Shown here piece by piece: positions 19,601-31,254 of a stretch of 64,000 nt of DNA. Below the pieces are notes generated by a model. It saw only the letters and a program-made list of their open reading frames with translations, ran no database searches and was not told the DNA's origin. Origin of the DNA: Pythium myriotylum (lineage: Eukaryota > Oomycota > Peronosporomycetes > Pythiales > Pythiaceae); assembly GCA_023091665.1 (NCBI GenBank), contig JALJCQ010000021.1, positions 348,596 through 412,595 on the forward strand, in the 5' to 3' direction. Position numbers and translations under genes: made by a program. Numbering within the stretch: position 1 is the stretch's first letter; each line of letters begins with the position of its first letter.

Positions 19601-22600
19601 CACACTCGGCAAATTTCAGCCTCCTCACCAAGTAACCGATTCAAGCCATGAAGACCGCCGCTGCCCTCCTCGCTGTCAGCGCCGCTCTCACAAACGCTCA
19701 GACTGCCGACATCAATCCCCTAATTCTTGGCGGCACCGTCGTCCCGTCCGGCACGAAAACCTACACCGTCAGTCTCCGCAGGTCGGCGTCGGGCTCCACC
19801 ATGTGCGGTGGAACACTCATCACATCACGCAAATATTCGGGCACTTCCTCGCCAAGATGTTGACCCAGATAGGGGAAGTACTTGGAGAGGGAAACAAGTT
19901 ATGAGAGGTTTTTATCAGTAGCATTGAATGGAAATGAGGTGGGGAGGGAGATGGTACATTCGCGTAGGAATTGGGGGTGGCAGGTTATGGGTGAGTGGAC
20001 CCCTTTGGCGGAGCCGCTGGCGAGTCTTCCTCCACTTGGAGATGAGAGAACGTACCGAGCTCCTTCTCTCCGGCGCAATGTGCGAGAAGAAGGTGACGAT
20101 GGTGAGGTCGACAGACGCAGCAAACGCGTAGTGCTGTATGACAGCGAGCTTGAAGTCGTACGTGTACTGCATCCTCTTGTACCGTCGAGGGCGGGCGTGC
20201 TTGCCCTTGATGCTCGTTCGTCCTTGGCGGATCGCCATGGTGTCAAAATGAACTCCAGAACCACTCGCTCGACAGGTGACATTGGAGCGGGGGAGGCTGC
20301 CCGTCATTGTTTTGAGTGAACGAATCTGTAATTTTGGCATTTTAGCACGCAGAAAAAAAGCACCACAATAGAGGCGCGCTGCCTATGAGATATCGATGCT
20401 TATGAGATATAGAAGTGAGTAGCTACATTGTACGAATCAACGTTCTCGCCACCAAACGGTTGATGCATGGAGAAAAAAGGCGACGGGGACGGCTTCACTA
20501 ATATGTACTGTCAGGGACTTCGCACACTCGGCAAATTTCAGCCTCCTCACCAAGTAACCGATTCAAGCCATGAAGACCGCCGCTGCCCTCCTCGCTGTCA
20601 GCGCCGCTCTCACAAACGCTCAGACTGCCGACATCAATCCCCTAATTCTTGGCGGCACCGTCGTCCCGTCCGGCACGAAAACCTACACCGTCAGTCTCCG
20701 CAGGTCGGCGTCGGGCTCCACCATGTGCGGTGGAACACTCATCACATCACGCAAATATTCGGGCACTTCCTCGCCAAGATGTTGACCCAGATAGGGGAAG
20801 TACTTGGAGAGGGAAACAAGTTATGAGAGGTTTTTATCAGTAGCATTGAATGGAAATGAGGTGGGGAGGGAGATGGTACATTCGCGTAGGAATTGGGGGT
20901 GGCAGGTTATGGGTGAGTGGACCCCTTTGGCGGAGCCGCTGGCGAGTCTTCCTCCACTTGGAGATGAGAGAACGTACCGAGCTCCTTCTCTCCGGCGCAA
21001 TGTGCGAGAAGAAGGTGACGATGGTGAGGTCGACAGACGCAGCAAACGCGTAGTGCTGTATGACAGCGAGCTTGAAGTCGTACGTGTACTGCATCCTCTT
21101 GTACCGTCGAGGGCGGGCGTGCTTGCCCTTGATGCTCGTTCGTCCTTGGCGGATCGCCATGGTGTCAAAATGAACTCCAGAACCACTCGCTCGACAGGTG
21201 ACATTGGAGCGGGGGAGGCTGCCCGTCATTGTTTTGAGTGAACGAATCTGTAATTTTGGCATTTTAGCACGCAGAAAAAAAGCACCACAATAGAGGCGCG
21301 CTGCCTATGAGATATCGATGCTTATGAGATATAGAAGTGAGTAGCTACATTGTACGAATCAACGTTCTCGCCACCAAACGGTTGATGCATGGAGAAAAAA
21401 GGCGACGGGGACGGCTTCACTAATATGTACTGTCAGGGACTTCGCACACTCGGCAAATTTCAGCCTCCTCACCAAGTAACCGATTCAAGCCATGAAGACC
21501 GCCGCTGCCCTCCTCGCTGTCAGCGCCGCTCTCACAAACGCTCAGACTGCCGACATCAATCCCCTAATTCTTGGCGGCACCGTCGTCCCGTCCGGCACGA
21601 AAACCTACACCGTCAGTCTCCGCAGGTCGGCGTCGGGCTCCACCATGTGCGGTGGAACACTCATCACATCACGCAAATATTCGGGCACTTCCTCGCCAAG
21701 ATGTTGACCCAGATAGGGGAAGTACTTGGAGAGGGAAACAAGTTATGAGAGGTTTTTATCAGTAGCATTGAATGGAAATGAGGTGGGGAGGGAGATGGTA
21801 CATTCGCGTAGGAATTGGGGGTGGCAGGTTATGGGTGAGTGGACCCCTTTGGCGGAGCCGCTGGCGAGTCTTCCTCCACTTGGAGATGAGAGAACGTACC
21901 GAGCTCCTTCTCTCCGGCGCAATGTGCGAGAAGAAGGTGACGATGGTGAGGTCGACAGACGCAGCAAACGCGTAGTGCTGTATGACAGCGAGCTTGAAGT
22001 CGTACGTGTACTGCATCCTCTTGTACCGTCGAGGGCGGGCGTGCTTGCCCTTGATGCTCGTTCGTCCTTGGCGGATCGCCATGGTGTCAAAATGAACTCC
22101 AGAACCACTCGCTCGACAGGTGACATTGGAGCGGGGGAGGCTGCCCGTCATTGTTTTGAGTGAACGAATCTGTAATTTTGGCATTTTAGCACGCAGAAAA
22201 AAAGCACCACAATAGAGGCGCGCTGCCTATGAGATATCGATGCTTATGAGATATAGAAGTGAGTAGCTACATTGTACGAATCAACGTTCTCGCCACCAAA
22301 CGGTTGATGCATGGAGAAAAAAGGCGACGGGGACGGCTTCACTAATATGTACTGTCAGGGACTTCGCACACTCGGCAAATTTCAGCCTCCTCACCAAGTA
22401 ACCGATTCAAGCCATGAAGACCGCCGCTGCCCTCCTCGCTGTCAGCGCCGCTCTCACAAACGCTCAGACTGCCGACATCAATCCCCTAATTCTTGGCGGC
22501 ACCGTCGTCCCGTCCGGCACGAAAACCTACACCGTCAGTCTCCGCAGGTCGGCGTCGGGCTCCACCATGTGCGGTGGAACACTCATCACATCACGCAAAT

Positions 22601-25600
22601 ATTCGGGCACTTCCTCGCCAAGATGTTGACCCAGATAGGGGAAGTACTTGGAGAGGGAAACAAGTTATGAGAGGTTTTTATCAGTAGCATTGAATGGAAA
22701 TGAGGTGGGGAGGGAGATGGTACATTCGCGTAGGAATTGGGGGTGGCAGGTTATGGGTGAGTGGACCCCTTTGGCGGAGCCGCTGGCGAGTCTTCCTCCA
22801 CTTGGAGATGAGAGAACGTACCGAGCTCCTTCTCTCCGGCGCAATGTGCGAGAAGAAGGTGACGATGGTGAGGTCGACAGACGCAGCAAACGCGTAGTGC
22901 TGTATGACAGCGAGCTTGAAGTCGTACGTGTACTGCATCCTCTTGTACCGTCGAGGGCGGGCGTGCTTGCCCTTGATGCTCGTTCGTCCTTGGCGGATCG
23001 CCATGGTGTCAAAATGAACTCCAGAACCACTCGCTCGACAGGTGACATTGGAGCGGGGGAGGCTGCCCGTCATTGTTTTGAGTGAACGAATCTGTAATTT
23101 TGGCATTTTAGCACGCAGAAAAAAAGCACCACAATAGAGGCGCGCTGCCTATGAGATATCGATGCTTATGAGATATAGAAGTGAGTAGCTACATTGTACG
23201 AATCAACGTTCTCGCCACCAAACGGTTGATGCATGGAGAAAAAAGGCGACGGGGACGGCTTCACTAATATGTACTGTCAGGGACTTCGCACACTCGGCAA
23301 ATTTCAGCCTCCTCACCAAGTAACCGATTCAAGCCATGAAGACCGCCGCTGCCCTCCTCGCTGTCAGCGCCGCTCTCACAAACGCTCAGACTGCCGACAT
23401 CAATCCCCTAATTCTTGGCGGCACCGTCGTCCCGTCCGGCACGAAAACCTACACCGTCAGTCTCCGCAGGTCGGCGTCGGGCTCCACCATGTGCGGTGGA
23501 ACACTCATCACATCACGCAAATATTCGGGCACTTCCTCGCCAAGATGTTGACCCAGATAGGGGAAGTACTTGGAGAGGGAAACAAGTTATGAGAGGTTTT
23601 TATCAGTAGCATTGAATGGAAATGAGGTGGGGAGGGAGATGGTACATTCGCGTAGGAATTGGGGGTGGCAGGTTATGGGTGAGTGGACCCCTTTGGCGGA
23701 GCCGCTGGCGAGTCTTCCTCCACTTGGAGATGAGAGAACGTACCGAGCTCCTTCTCTCCGGCGCAATGTGCGAGAAGAAGGTGACGATGGTGAGGTCGAC
23801 AGACGCAGCAAACGCGTAGTGCTGTATGACAGCGAGCTTGAAGTCGTACGTGTACTGCATCCTCTTGTACCGTCGAGGGCGGGCGTGCTTGCCCTTGATG
23901 CTCGTTCGTCCTTGGCGGATCGCCATGGTGTCAAAATGAACTCCAGAACCACTCGCTCGACAGGTGACATTGGAGCGGGGGAGGCTGCCCGTCATTGTTT
24001 TGAGTGAACGAATCTGTAATTTTGGCATTTTAGCACGCAGAAAAAAAGCACCACAATAGAGGCGCGCTGCCTATGAGATATCGATGCTTATGAGATATAG
24101 AAGTGAGTAGCTACATTGTACGAATCAACGTTCTCGCCACCAAACGGTTGATGCATGGAGAAAAAAGGCGACGGGGACGGCTTCACTAATATGTACTGTC
24201 AGGGACTTCGCACACTCGGCAAATTTCAGCCTCCTCACCAAGTAACCGATTCAAGCCATGAAGACCGCCGCTGCCCTCCTCGCTGTCAGCGCCGCTCTCA
24301 CAAACGCTCAGACTGCCGACATCAATCCCCTAATTCTTGGCGGCACCGTCGTCCCGTCCGGCACGAAAACCTACACCGTCAGTCTCCGCAGGTCGGCGTC
24401 GGGCTCCACCATGTGCGGTGGAACACTCATCACATCACGCAAATATTCGGGCACTTCCTCGCCAAGATGTTGACCCAGATAGGGGAAGTACTTGGAGAGG
24501 GAAACAAGTTATGAGAGGTTTTTATCAGTAGCATTGAATGGAAATGAGGTGGGGAGGGAGATGGTACATTCGCGTAGGAATTGGGGGTGGCAGGTTATGG
24601 GTGAGTGGACCCCTTTGGCGGAGCCGCTGGCGAGTCTTCCTCCACTTGGAGATGAGAGAACGTACCGAGCTCCTTCTCTCCGGCGCAATGTGCGAGAAGA
24701 AGGTGACGATGGTGAGGTCGACAGACGCAGCAAACGCGTAGTGCTGTATGACAGCGAGCTTGAAGTCGTACGTGTACTGCATCCTCTTGTACCGTCGAGG
24801 GCGGGCGTGCTTGCCCTTGATGCTCGTTCGTCCTTGGCGGATCGCCATGGTGTCAAAATGAACTCCAGAACCACTCGCTCGACAGGTGACATTGGAGCGG
24901 GGGAGGCTGCCCGTCATTGTTTTGAGTGAACGAATCTGTAATTTTGGCATTTTAGCACGCAGAAAAAAAGCACCACAATAGAGGCGCGCTGCCTATGAGA
25001 TATCGATGCTTATGAGATATAGAAGTGAGTAGCTACATTGTACGAATCAACGTTCTCGCCACCAAACGGTTGATGCATGGAGAAAAAAGGCGACGGGGAC
25101 GGCTTCACTAATATGTACTGTCAGGGACTTCGCACACTCGGCAAATTTCAGCCTCCTCACCAAGTAACCGATTCAAGCCATGAAGACCGCCGCTGCCCTC
25201 CTCGCTGTCAGCGCCGCTCTCACAAACGCTCAGACTGCCGACATCAATCCCCTAATTCTTGGCGGCACCGTCGTCCCGTCCGGCACGAAAACCTACACCG
25301 TCAGTCTCCGCAGGTCGGCGTCGGGCTCCACCATGTGCGGTGGAACACTCATCACATCACGCAAATATTCGGGCACTTCCTCGCCAAGATGTTGACCCAG
25401 ATAGGGGAAGTACTTGGAGAGGGAAACAAGTTATGAGAGGTTTTTATCAGTAGCATTGAATGGAAATGAGGTGGGGAGGGAGATGGTACATTCGCGTAGG
25501 AATTGGGGGTGGCAGGTTATGGGTGAGTGGACCCCTTTGGCGGAGCCGCTGGCGAGTCTTCCTCCACTTGGAGATGAGAGAACGTACCGAGCTCCTTCTC

Positions 25601-25894
25601 TCCGGCGCAATGTGCGAGAAGAAGGTGACGATGGTGAGGTCGACAGACGCAGCAAACGCGTAGTGCTGTATGACAGCGAGCTTGAAGTCGTACGTGTACT
25701 GCATCCTCTTGTACCGTCGAGGGCGGGCGTGCTTGCCCTTGATGCTCGTTCGTCCTTGGCGGATCGCCATGGTGTCAAAATGAACTCCAGAACCACTCGC
25801 TCGACAGGTGACATTGGAGCGGGGGAGGCTGCCCGTCATTGTTTTGAGTGAACGAATCTGTAATTTTGGCATTTTAGCACGCAGAAAAAAAGCA
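16675..25894 (+). repeat. Units 2-11 of the 922-bp array
   Basis: Ten further head-to-tail units with the same content as unit 1: truncated secreted protease N-terminus on the plus strand, HTH fragment on the minus strand. The between-unit junction reads AAAAAAAGCACCACAATAGAGG, whereas the first unit is preceded by TTTCTTGC, which locates the repeat start at about 15753. Confidence 0.93.
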
Positions 25895-26101
25895 CCACAA
25901 TAGAGGCGCGCTGCCTATGAGATATCGATGCTTATGAGATATAGAAGTGAGTAGCTACATTGTACGAATCAACGTTCTCGCCACCAAACGGTTGATGCAT
26001 GGAGAAAAAAGGCGACGGGGACGGCTTCACTAATATGTACTGTCAGGGACTTCGCACACTCGGCAAATTTCAGCCTCCTCACCAAGTAACCGATTCAAGC
26101 C

Positions 26102-26890
26102 ATGAAGACCGCCGCTGCCCTCCTCGCTGTCAGCGCCGCTCTCACAAACGCTCAGACTGCCGACATCAATCCCCTAATTCTTGGCGGCACCGTCGTCCCG
26201 TCCGGCACGAAAACCTACACCGTCAGTCTCCGCAGGTCGGCGTCGGGCTCCACCATGTGCGGTGGAACACTCATCACACCCACTCGCGTGCTCACTGCCG
26301 GTCACTGCAAAGGCTTGGGCAAGTTCGTCTCCATCGGATCCCACTTCTCCAGCGGTTCCACAGATGACGAGCGTATTGCTGTAGTCAAAGAAACTGTGCA
26401 CCCGCGCTTTAACGAAGGCACCAAGAACCCTGGCATCGATGACACCCTTGTGTTCGACTACAGCATGCTTGAATTGGCCTCGCCCTCCAAGTTCAAGCCG
26501 GCCCCGCTGCTTGCAGCCAACACGGACATTCTCGCGGGCCAGACTGCGACCGTCATGGGCTGGGGTGCCACCTCGCAGGGCGGCGCAGGCTCACGCGAGT
26601 TGCTTCGCGTAGACGTCGATATCAAAACGACAGCGCAGTGCAAAGCCGCAGGCTTGCCCCTCGCGTTCACAGAGTCGATGTTCTGCGCTGGTGGCATCCG
26701 CAACAAGGACTCGTGCCAAGGTGACTCCGGCGGACCGCTCATCCTCGAGCGCCCGACGGGCGATGCACTCATTGGAGTTGTGTCATGGGGTGATGGTTGT
26801 GGCGTGGCGGGCAAGCCGGGCGTGTACTCGCGTGTGTCGTTTGCGCGCAGCTGGATCGACGGTCTCGCCTCAAACGTCACCTGGATCTAA
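26102..26890 (+). CDS. Secreted trypsin-like serine protease ending the tandem array
   Basis: A 262-aa protease with signal peptide 1-17, pro-stretch ADINPL after a Thr, ILGG start, His in LTAGHC, Asp in VFDYSMLEL, Ser in GDSGGP, S1 Asp in KDSCQGDSGG, and C-terminal sequon NVTWI. Its first 384 bp, from 206 bp upstream of the ATG to codon 59, are the sequence amplified in the array, so it is the parent gene or the last unit. It has no clean CTCACTTTGCAATTT promoter; CGGCAAATTTCAGCC at about 26060-26075 is the nearest flanking-element match. Amplified DA and LAANTD-type loops link it to the 27708/30366 twins. Confidence 0.93.
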   Translation: MKTAAALLAVSAALTNAQTADINPLILGGTVVPSGTKTYTVSLRRSASGSTMCGGTLITPTRVLTAGHCKGLGKFVSIGSHFSSGSTDDERIAVVKETVHPRFNEGTKNPGIDDTLVFDYSMLELASPSKFKPAPLLAANTDILAGQTATVMGWGATSQGGAGSRELLRVDVDIKTTAQCKAAGLPLAFTESMFCAGGIRNKDSCQGDSGGPLILERPTGDALIGVVSWGDGCGVAGKPGVYSRVSFARSWIDGLASNVTWI

Positions 26891-27595
26891 GTTGAAGTAT
26901 CCACAAACGAGCATGCTACTCCGTACAAAACACGGGGAAGTCTCGCCCCCACACTGATTTGCGTTTAAAAAACGTTGATGTTTAAAAGTTTAGTGATTGC
27001 TCGTGCTTCTAAGGGGTGATCCCACTTGCGGTGTCATTGAACCTCTTCGCAAGCCAAATTTAATGCTACGGATGCTCACTAAACCCTTTATCGCGAGGCT
27101 CTACTTGCGTGTCTAATGGTCTGCTCAACAGCATGAATAATAGCGTAGTCCAATAGAGTTCATCGTCGAATTCAAAGGCAAGGCCAAGGTGAAGCGGCTA
27201 TGCGCGTGGCATATCAACCGCCGCGCAACCGAGATTCTCGGACGACCGTGAGGAGTCCCGAGACTAAAGGCACACCTTCCTCTACATACCTGTAATTCCT
27301 TAAAAAGGTGGTTTGACGCTATCAGGCCTTGATTTCTCGTCTGATTTTGTATCATTCGAGAATCTCGTGGTCTTTGAGAGCATCGTAGGCCACGAGGCGT
27401 CTTTCGAGTGGCAATGCCCGGTTGCCGAACGCTTCGATCCAGCATCCCAGCTATACTATTGATATTCGAGCAGCGTGTTGGACCGAAGAAGTGCATAGCA
27501 CATCTTTCCGAAAAATGCGAGTGTTGTGATATCGCTCCAAGCTGATCCAGACATATCCACCCTTCATCTTCAAAAAGAAGACAAACGCAAGTTGC
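26891..27595. other. Intergenic region with LINE-tail-like stretch
   Basis: TAGTCCAATAGAGTTCATCG at about 27146-27165 resembles the LINE 3' tail family. A 163-codon minus-strand frame (27125-27616) has no recognisable domain and overlaps the palindrome-3 boundary; I do not call it a gene. Confidence 0.4.
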
Positions 27596-27707
27596 TTTCC
27601 CATTAAGATAATTCAAACGCTACCGTATCAAGCAGACAGTACAGGCTGCCCGCCCTCGAAACATACTCGCTGACGAGTGAGGTGAGGTGCCGGAGACGAT
27701 CAAACGC

Positions 27708-28502
27708 TCACACCCACGTGACGTTCTTCGCGATGCCATCGATCCAGCTGCGAGCAAAGGACACACGCGAGTACACGCCCGGCTTGCCTGCTTGGCCGCA
27801 GCCCTGTCCCCAGGACACGATGCCGATGAGCGCGTCGCCCGTTGGGCGCTCGAGCACGAGTGGTCCACCCGAGTCGCCCTGGCACGAGTCCTTGTTGCGG
27901 ACGCCACCAGCACAGAACATGGTCTCGGTGAAGGTGATGGGGAAACCCGCCGCGAGGCACTGCGCGCGCGACTTGACCGTAACATCGACGCGGAGGAGCT
28001 CGCGCGAGGACGGCCCTTCCTCTGCCGTGGCGCCCCAGCCCAAGACCGTCGCGACCTGACCCGCGAGCGAGTCGGTGTTGGCAGCGAGCAGCGGCGCCGG
28101 TTTGAATTTGGAGGGCGAAGCAAGCTCGAAGATGCTGTAGTCGTAGGTGATGGTGTCGTCACGACCGGGGTTCTTGGTGCCCTCGTTGTAGCGTGGGTGG
28201 AGCGTCTCCCTCTTAATGGCGATGCGTTCGCCGTCGGTGGATCCGCTGATGAAGTGCGAGCCGATGGAGACGAAGTTGGCGAAGCCGCGGCAGTGAGCAG
28301 CCGTGAGCACGTGAGTCGGCGTGATGAGCGTGCCGCCGCAGCCGGTCTGGCTGGTGGCCGTGGAGCGGAGTCCGACCGTGTAGGTCTTGGTACCGGCTGG
28401 GACGACGGTGCCGCCGAGGATGAGGGGGTTGATGTCTGCGGCTTGCGCGTTGACGTTGGCGATGGCGGCGGTGGCGGCGAGAAGAGCGGCGGCGACCTTC
28501 AT
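27708..28502 (-). CDS. Secreted trypsin-like serine protease (left twin of palindrome 3)
   Basis: A 264-aa protease with signal peptide 1-20 (AIANVNAQA), pro-stretch ADINPL, ILGG mature start, His in LTAAHC, Asp in TYDYSIFEL, Ser in GDSGGP, S1 Asp in KDSCQGDSGG, and C-terminal sequon NVTWV. Closest in this window to 26102-26890 (shared FKPAPLLAANTD loop and ERPTGDALIG). The ATG at 28502 starts the signal peptide and follows a core promoter by about 45 bp. Confidence 0.93.
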   Translation of the reverse strand: MKVAAALLAATAAIANVNAQAADINPLILGGTVVPAGTKTYTVGLRSTATSQTGCGGTLITPTHVLTAAHCRGFANFVSIGSHFISGSTDGERIAIKRETLHPRYNEGTKNPGRDDTITYDYSIFELASPSKFKPAPLLAANTDSLAGQVATVLGWGATAEEGPSSRELLRVDVTVKSRAQCLAAGFPITFTETMFCAGGVRNKDSCQGDSGGPLVLERPTGDALIGIVSWGQGCGQAGKPGVYSRVSFARSWIDGIAKNVTWV

Positions 28503-28545
28503 GATTTGGTGAGGAGGTTTTGAGGAGCAGGAGGCCTGGTGGCTT

Positions 28546-28567
28546 GGCAGTGAAAATCAAAGTGAGT
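28546..28567 (-). promoter_or_regulatory. Oomycete Inr + flanking core promoter
   Basis: ACTCACTTTGATTTTCACTGCC on the minus strand; the Inr is intact and the flanking element is a variant (GATTTT for CAATTT). Confidence 0.6.
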
Positions 28568-28867
28568 GGTGAGTGGGGGAAACGTCGACGGCGGTGATGG
28601 CAAGTAGGTAGGGAGGCAGGAGGGCAGGAAGGAACGGTCGGTAATGGTTGGTGCAGATGGGGAGGTCTCTGTGACGCTCTCTGGTGATGGTCGGGTGACT
28701 CGACTGACTGTTCAGCGCTGTTCTATGGCAGCGTTTGTTGAGTGCTTGACGCGTTGTTTTGAGGAAGGTTGGCACTTGCATCCATTGAACTTGCATTCAT
28801 TGAATGACAGTGGACATTCTTTCAGCATGGCTCGTCGTTGACCTGCAGATTGCACATAAATCTGATT

Positions 28868-30000
28868 TCATCGCCCGTTCTATATCGAGGACTCAGTATT
28901 CGTCCACATTGATCATGGGTGTTTTCGCTCACGATGATCGTGTCACAGCATGTTCTGTGGAGATTATTATGACTGTTTTGTGTAGTTAACGATATTCTGG
29001 TCAAAACTGCAGTTGGGTTCGGTAGTATGGAGTCATCGGCCTCGGTCAGAGCCTCATTACAATAGGGGGGGGGGGGGGGGGGTCAACATCCCGAATCCCG
29101 ATAGACAACAGCGTAGAATCGTCCATCTTTTGGATCATAAACCTCCTACATACATAGCACAAGCACAATACTGTAGTATGTCCACAACATATGTTCAGGG
29201 TTTAGTACTGTACAGTATCCTCGGATCTCAGCAGTCGAGACTAACCATTCGTCTTCAAGTGAACCGTCGAGTCAAACCCTCGGTCCTGACCTATTACAAT
29301 ACAAGTCTAACATATGTGCGACATATCTGAGTTGTGGAGCGACGAAGGTGCTGTCCAGAATGCACGGGCTATGACTGATCTGTTTCGTCGATCTGGATCA
29401 GATTGAGAGCGACACTCACGATCGCAGAATGGCATGAACTAATTACTCGATAAAGAATTGAGTACGGTACATACTGTACCGTGCAAGAAAGGAGCTGAAC
29501 GATTCCCCGTTCTATTAGCAGTCGAAGCCGCTTTTTGCTATGATCTCCATCCTCACATACACACTAAATGCTCAAGATCGACGGCTGATCGCGCTCTATG
29601 CGTGTAGATCCGCAGATCCAGCTGCGCTATCGCAACTCAAGCACACATCCATTTCAATCTCGAGCGATGTCGCCCAAGAAATGGGACTGCTAGACGAGGG
29701 AATTGGTCCAGTATTAAAGGTGCTGTCCTATTGGTTTGTTTGGTCATTGTCACCTTGTAGATGATGATAAAGTCTATTGAGTTCAACCAGTAAAACCTAA
29801 TAGCTCGGCTCGGTTTCGACTTCTAGAGCTCAACGCTACTCAGGGGGGAAGTTGCAAGCCGCCGAAGCAGGTCGTTGTGTCATCACCTTGTACCGATGTC
29901 TGTCTGAGAGGCAGAATAAGATCAGATCCTTGGCGCGCTCCAGTAGCACCCTCTGTGCGAGATGCGTGACTTGGACAAATGCTAAGTATGCATCCAGTTT
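28868..30000. other. Spacer of palindrome 3
   Basis: Includes an 18-G run at 29065-29082 and a minus-strand LINE-tail-like segment at about 29764-29810 (AAGTCTATTGAGTTC ... CCTAATAGCTCG). Small frames here have no domain I recognise. Confidence 0.5.
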
Positions 30001-30300
30001 AATCAGATTTATGTGCAATCTGCAGGTCAACGACGAGCCATGCTGAAAGAATGTCCACTGTCATTCAATGAATGCAAGTTCAATGGATGCAAGTGCCAAC
30101 CTTCCTCAAAACAACGCGTCAAGCACTCAACAAACGCTGCCATAGAACAGCGCTGAACAGTCAGTCGAGTCACCCGACCATCACCAGAGAGCGTCACAGA
30201 GACCTCCCCATCTGCACCAACCATTACCGACCGTTCCTTCCTGCCCTCCTGCCTCCCTACCTACTTGCCATCACCGCCGTCGACGTTTCCCCCACTCACC

Positions 30301-30322
30301 ACTCACTTTGATTTTCACTGCC
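30301..30322 (+). promoter_or_regulatory. Oomycete Inr + flanking core promoter
   Basis: Mirror copy of 28546-28567, about 45 bp upstream of the ATG at 30366. Confidence 0.6.
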
Positions 30323-30365
30323 AAGCCACCAGGCCTCCTGCTCCTCAAAACCTCCTCACCAAATC

Positions 30366-31160
30366 ATGAAGGTCGCCGCCGCTCTTCTCGCCGCCACCGC
30401 CGCCATCGCCAACGTCAACGCGCAAGCCGCAGACATCAACCCCCTCATCCTCGGCGGCACCGTCGTCCCAGCCGGTACCAAGACCTACACGGTCGGACTC
30501 CGCTCCACGGCCACCAGCCAGACCGGCTGCGGCGGCACGCTCATCACGCCGACTCACGTGCTCACGGCTGCTCACTGCCGCGGCTTCGCCAACTTCGTCT
30601 CCATCGGCTCGCACTTCATCAGCGGATCCACCGACGGCGAACGCATCGCCATTAAGAGGGAGACGCTCCACCCACGCTACAACGAGGGCACCAAGAACCC
30701 CGGTCGTGACGACACCATCACCTACGACTACAGCATCTTCGAGCTTGCTTCGCCCTCCAAATTCAAACCGGCGCCGCTGCTCGCTGCCAACACCGACTCG
30801 CTCGCGGGTCAGGTCGCGACGGTCTTGGGCTGGGGCGCCACGGCAGAGGAAGGGCCGTCCTCGCGCGAGCTCCTCCGCGTCGATGTTACGGTCAAGTCGC
30901 GCGCGCAGTGCCTCGCGGCGGGTTTCCCCATCACCTTCACCGAGACCATGTTCTGTGCTGGTGGCGTCCGCAACAAGGACTCGTGCCAGGGCGACTCGGG
31001 TGGACCACTCGTGCTCGAGCGCCCAACGGGCGACGCGCTCATCGGCATCGTGTCCTGGGGACAGGGCTGCGGCCAAGCAGGCAAGCCGGGCGTGTACTCG
31101 CGTGTGTCCTTTGCTCGCAGCTGGATCGATGGCATCGCGAAGAACGTCACGTGGGTGTGA
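30366..31160 (+). CDS. Secreted trypsin-like serine protease (right twin of palindrome 3)
   Basis: A 264-aa protein identical to that of 27708-28502, transcribed away from it. The complete triad, S1 Asp and C-terminal NVTWV are kept. The 3' flank diverges from the twin right after the stop codon, so arm identity ends almost exactly at the coding boundary, as expected if gene conversion or selection maintains only the gene and its promoter. Confidence 0.93.
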   Translation: MKVAAALLAATAAIANVNAQAADINPLILGGTVVPAGTKTYTVGLRSTATSQTGCGGTLITPTHVLTAAHCRGFANFVSIGSHFISGSTDGERIAIKRETLHPRYNEGTKNPGRDDTITYDYSIFELASPSKFKPAPLLAANTDSLAGQVATVLGWGATAEEGPSSRELLRVDVTVKSRAQCLAAGFPITFTETMFCAGGVRNKDSCQGDSGGPLVLERPTGDALIGIVSWGQGCGQAGKPGVYSRVSFARSWIDGIAKNVTWV

Positions 31161-31254
31161 GCGGCACCGGCACCTGACTCGCGAGCGAGTACGATCCTAG
31201 AGCTGACAGCACGTGCTGCCTGCTTGATACAGTAGCGTTTGAATTATCTTAATG

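Larger units (their letters stand above)
15753..26278 (+). repeat. Tandem array of a 922-bp chimeric unit, 11.4 copies
   Basis: Eleven full units start at 15753, 16675, 17597, 18519, 19441, 20363, 21285, 22207, 23129, 24051 and 24973, plus a partial twelfth from 25895. Each unit has 384 bp of protease upstream region plus the first 59 codons, then 538 bp of foreign DNA holding an antisense partial transposase-like frame. The partial twelfth unit leaves the repeat at 26278 and continues as the intact protease gene 26102-26890. All six translated frames agree in every unit, so copies appear identical. This indicates very recent amplification or continual homogenisation; an assembler-generated repeat must be excluded. 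Confidence 0.95.
27596..31254. repeat. Large inverted repeat (palindrome 3)
   Basis: 27708-28867 and 30001-31160 are reverse complements (sum 58868), 1160 bp each, covering both protease genes and 365 bp upstream, with no difference seen. The spacer is 1133 bp (28868-30000). Outside the stop codons the pairing is imperfect but resumes at the edges (TTCCCATTAAGATAATTC at about 27598-27615 with its complement at about 31240-31257), with a 13-bp net length difference. Confidence 0.93.

Noticed and set aside
15753..26278. The 922-bp array as a centromeric or subtelomeric satellite
   Set aside because: The unit is a recognisable gene/transposon chimera and the array ends in the parent gene, so it is a local gene amplification.
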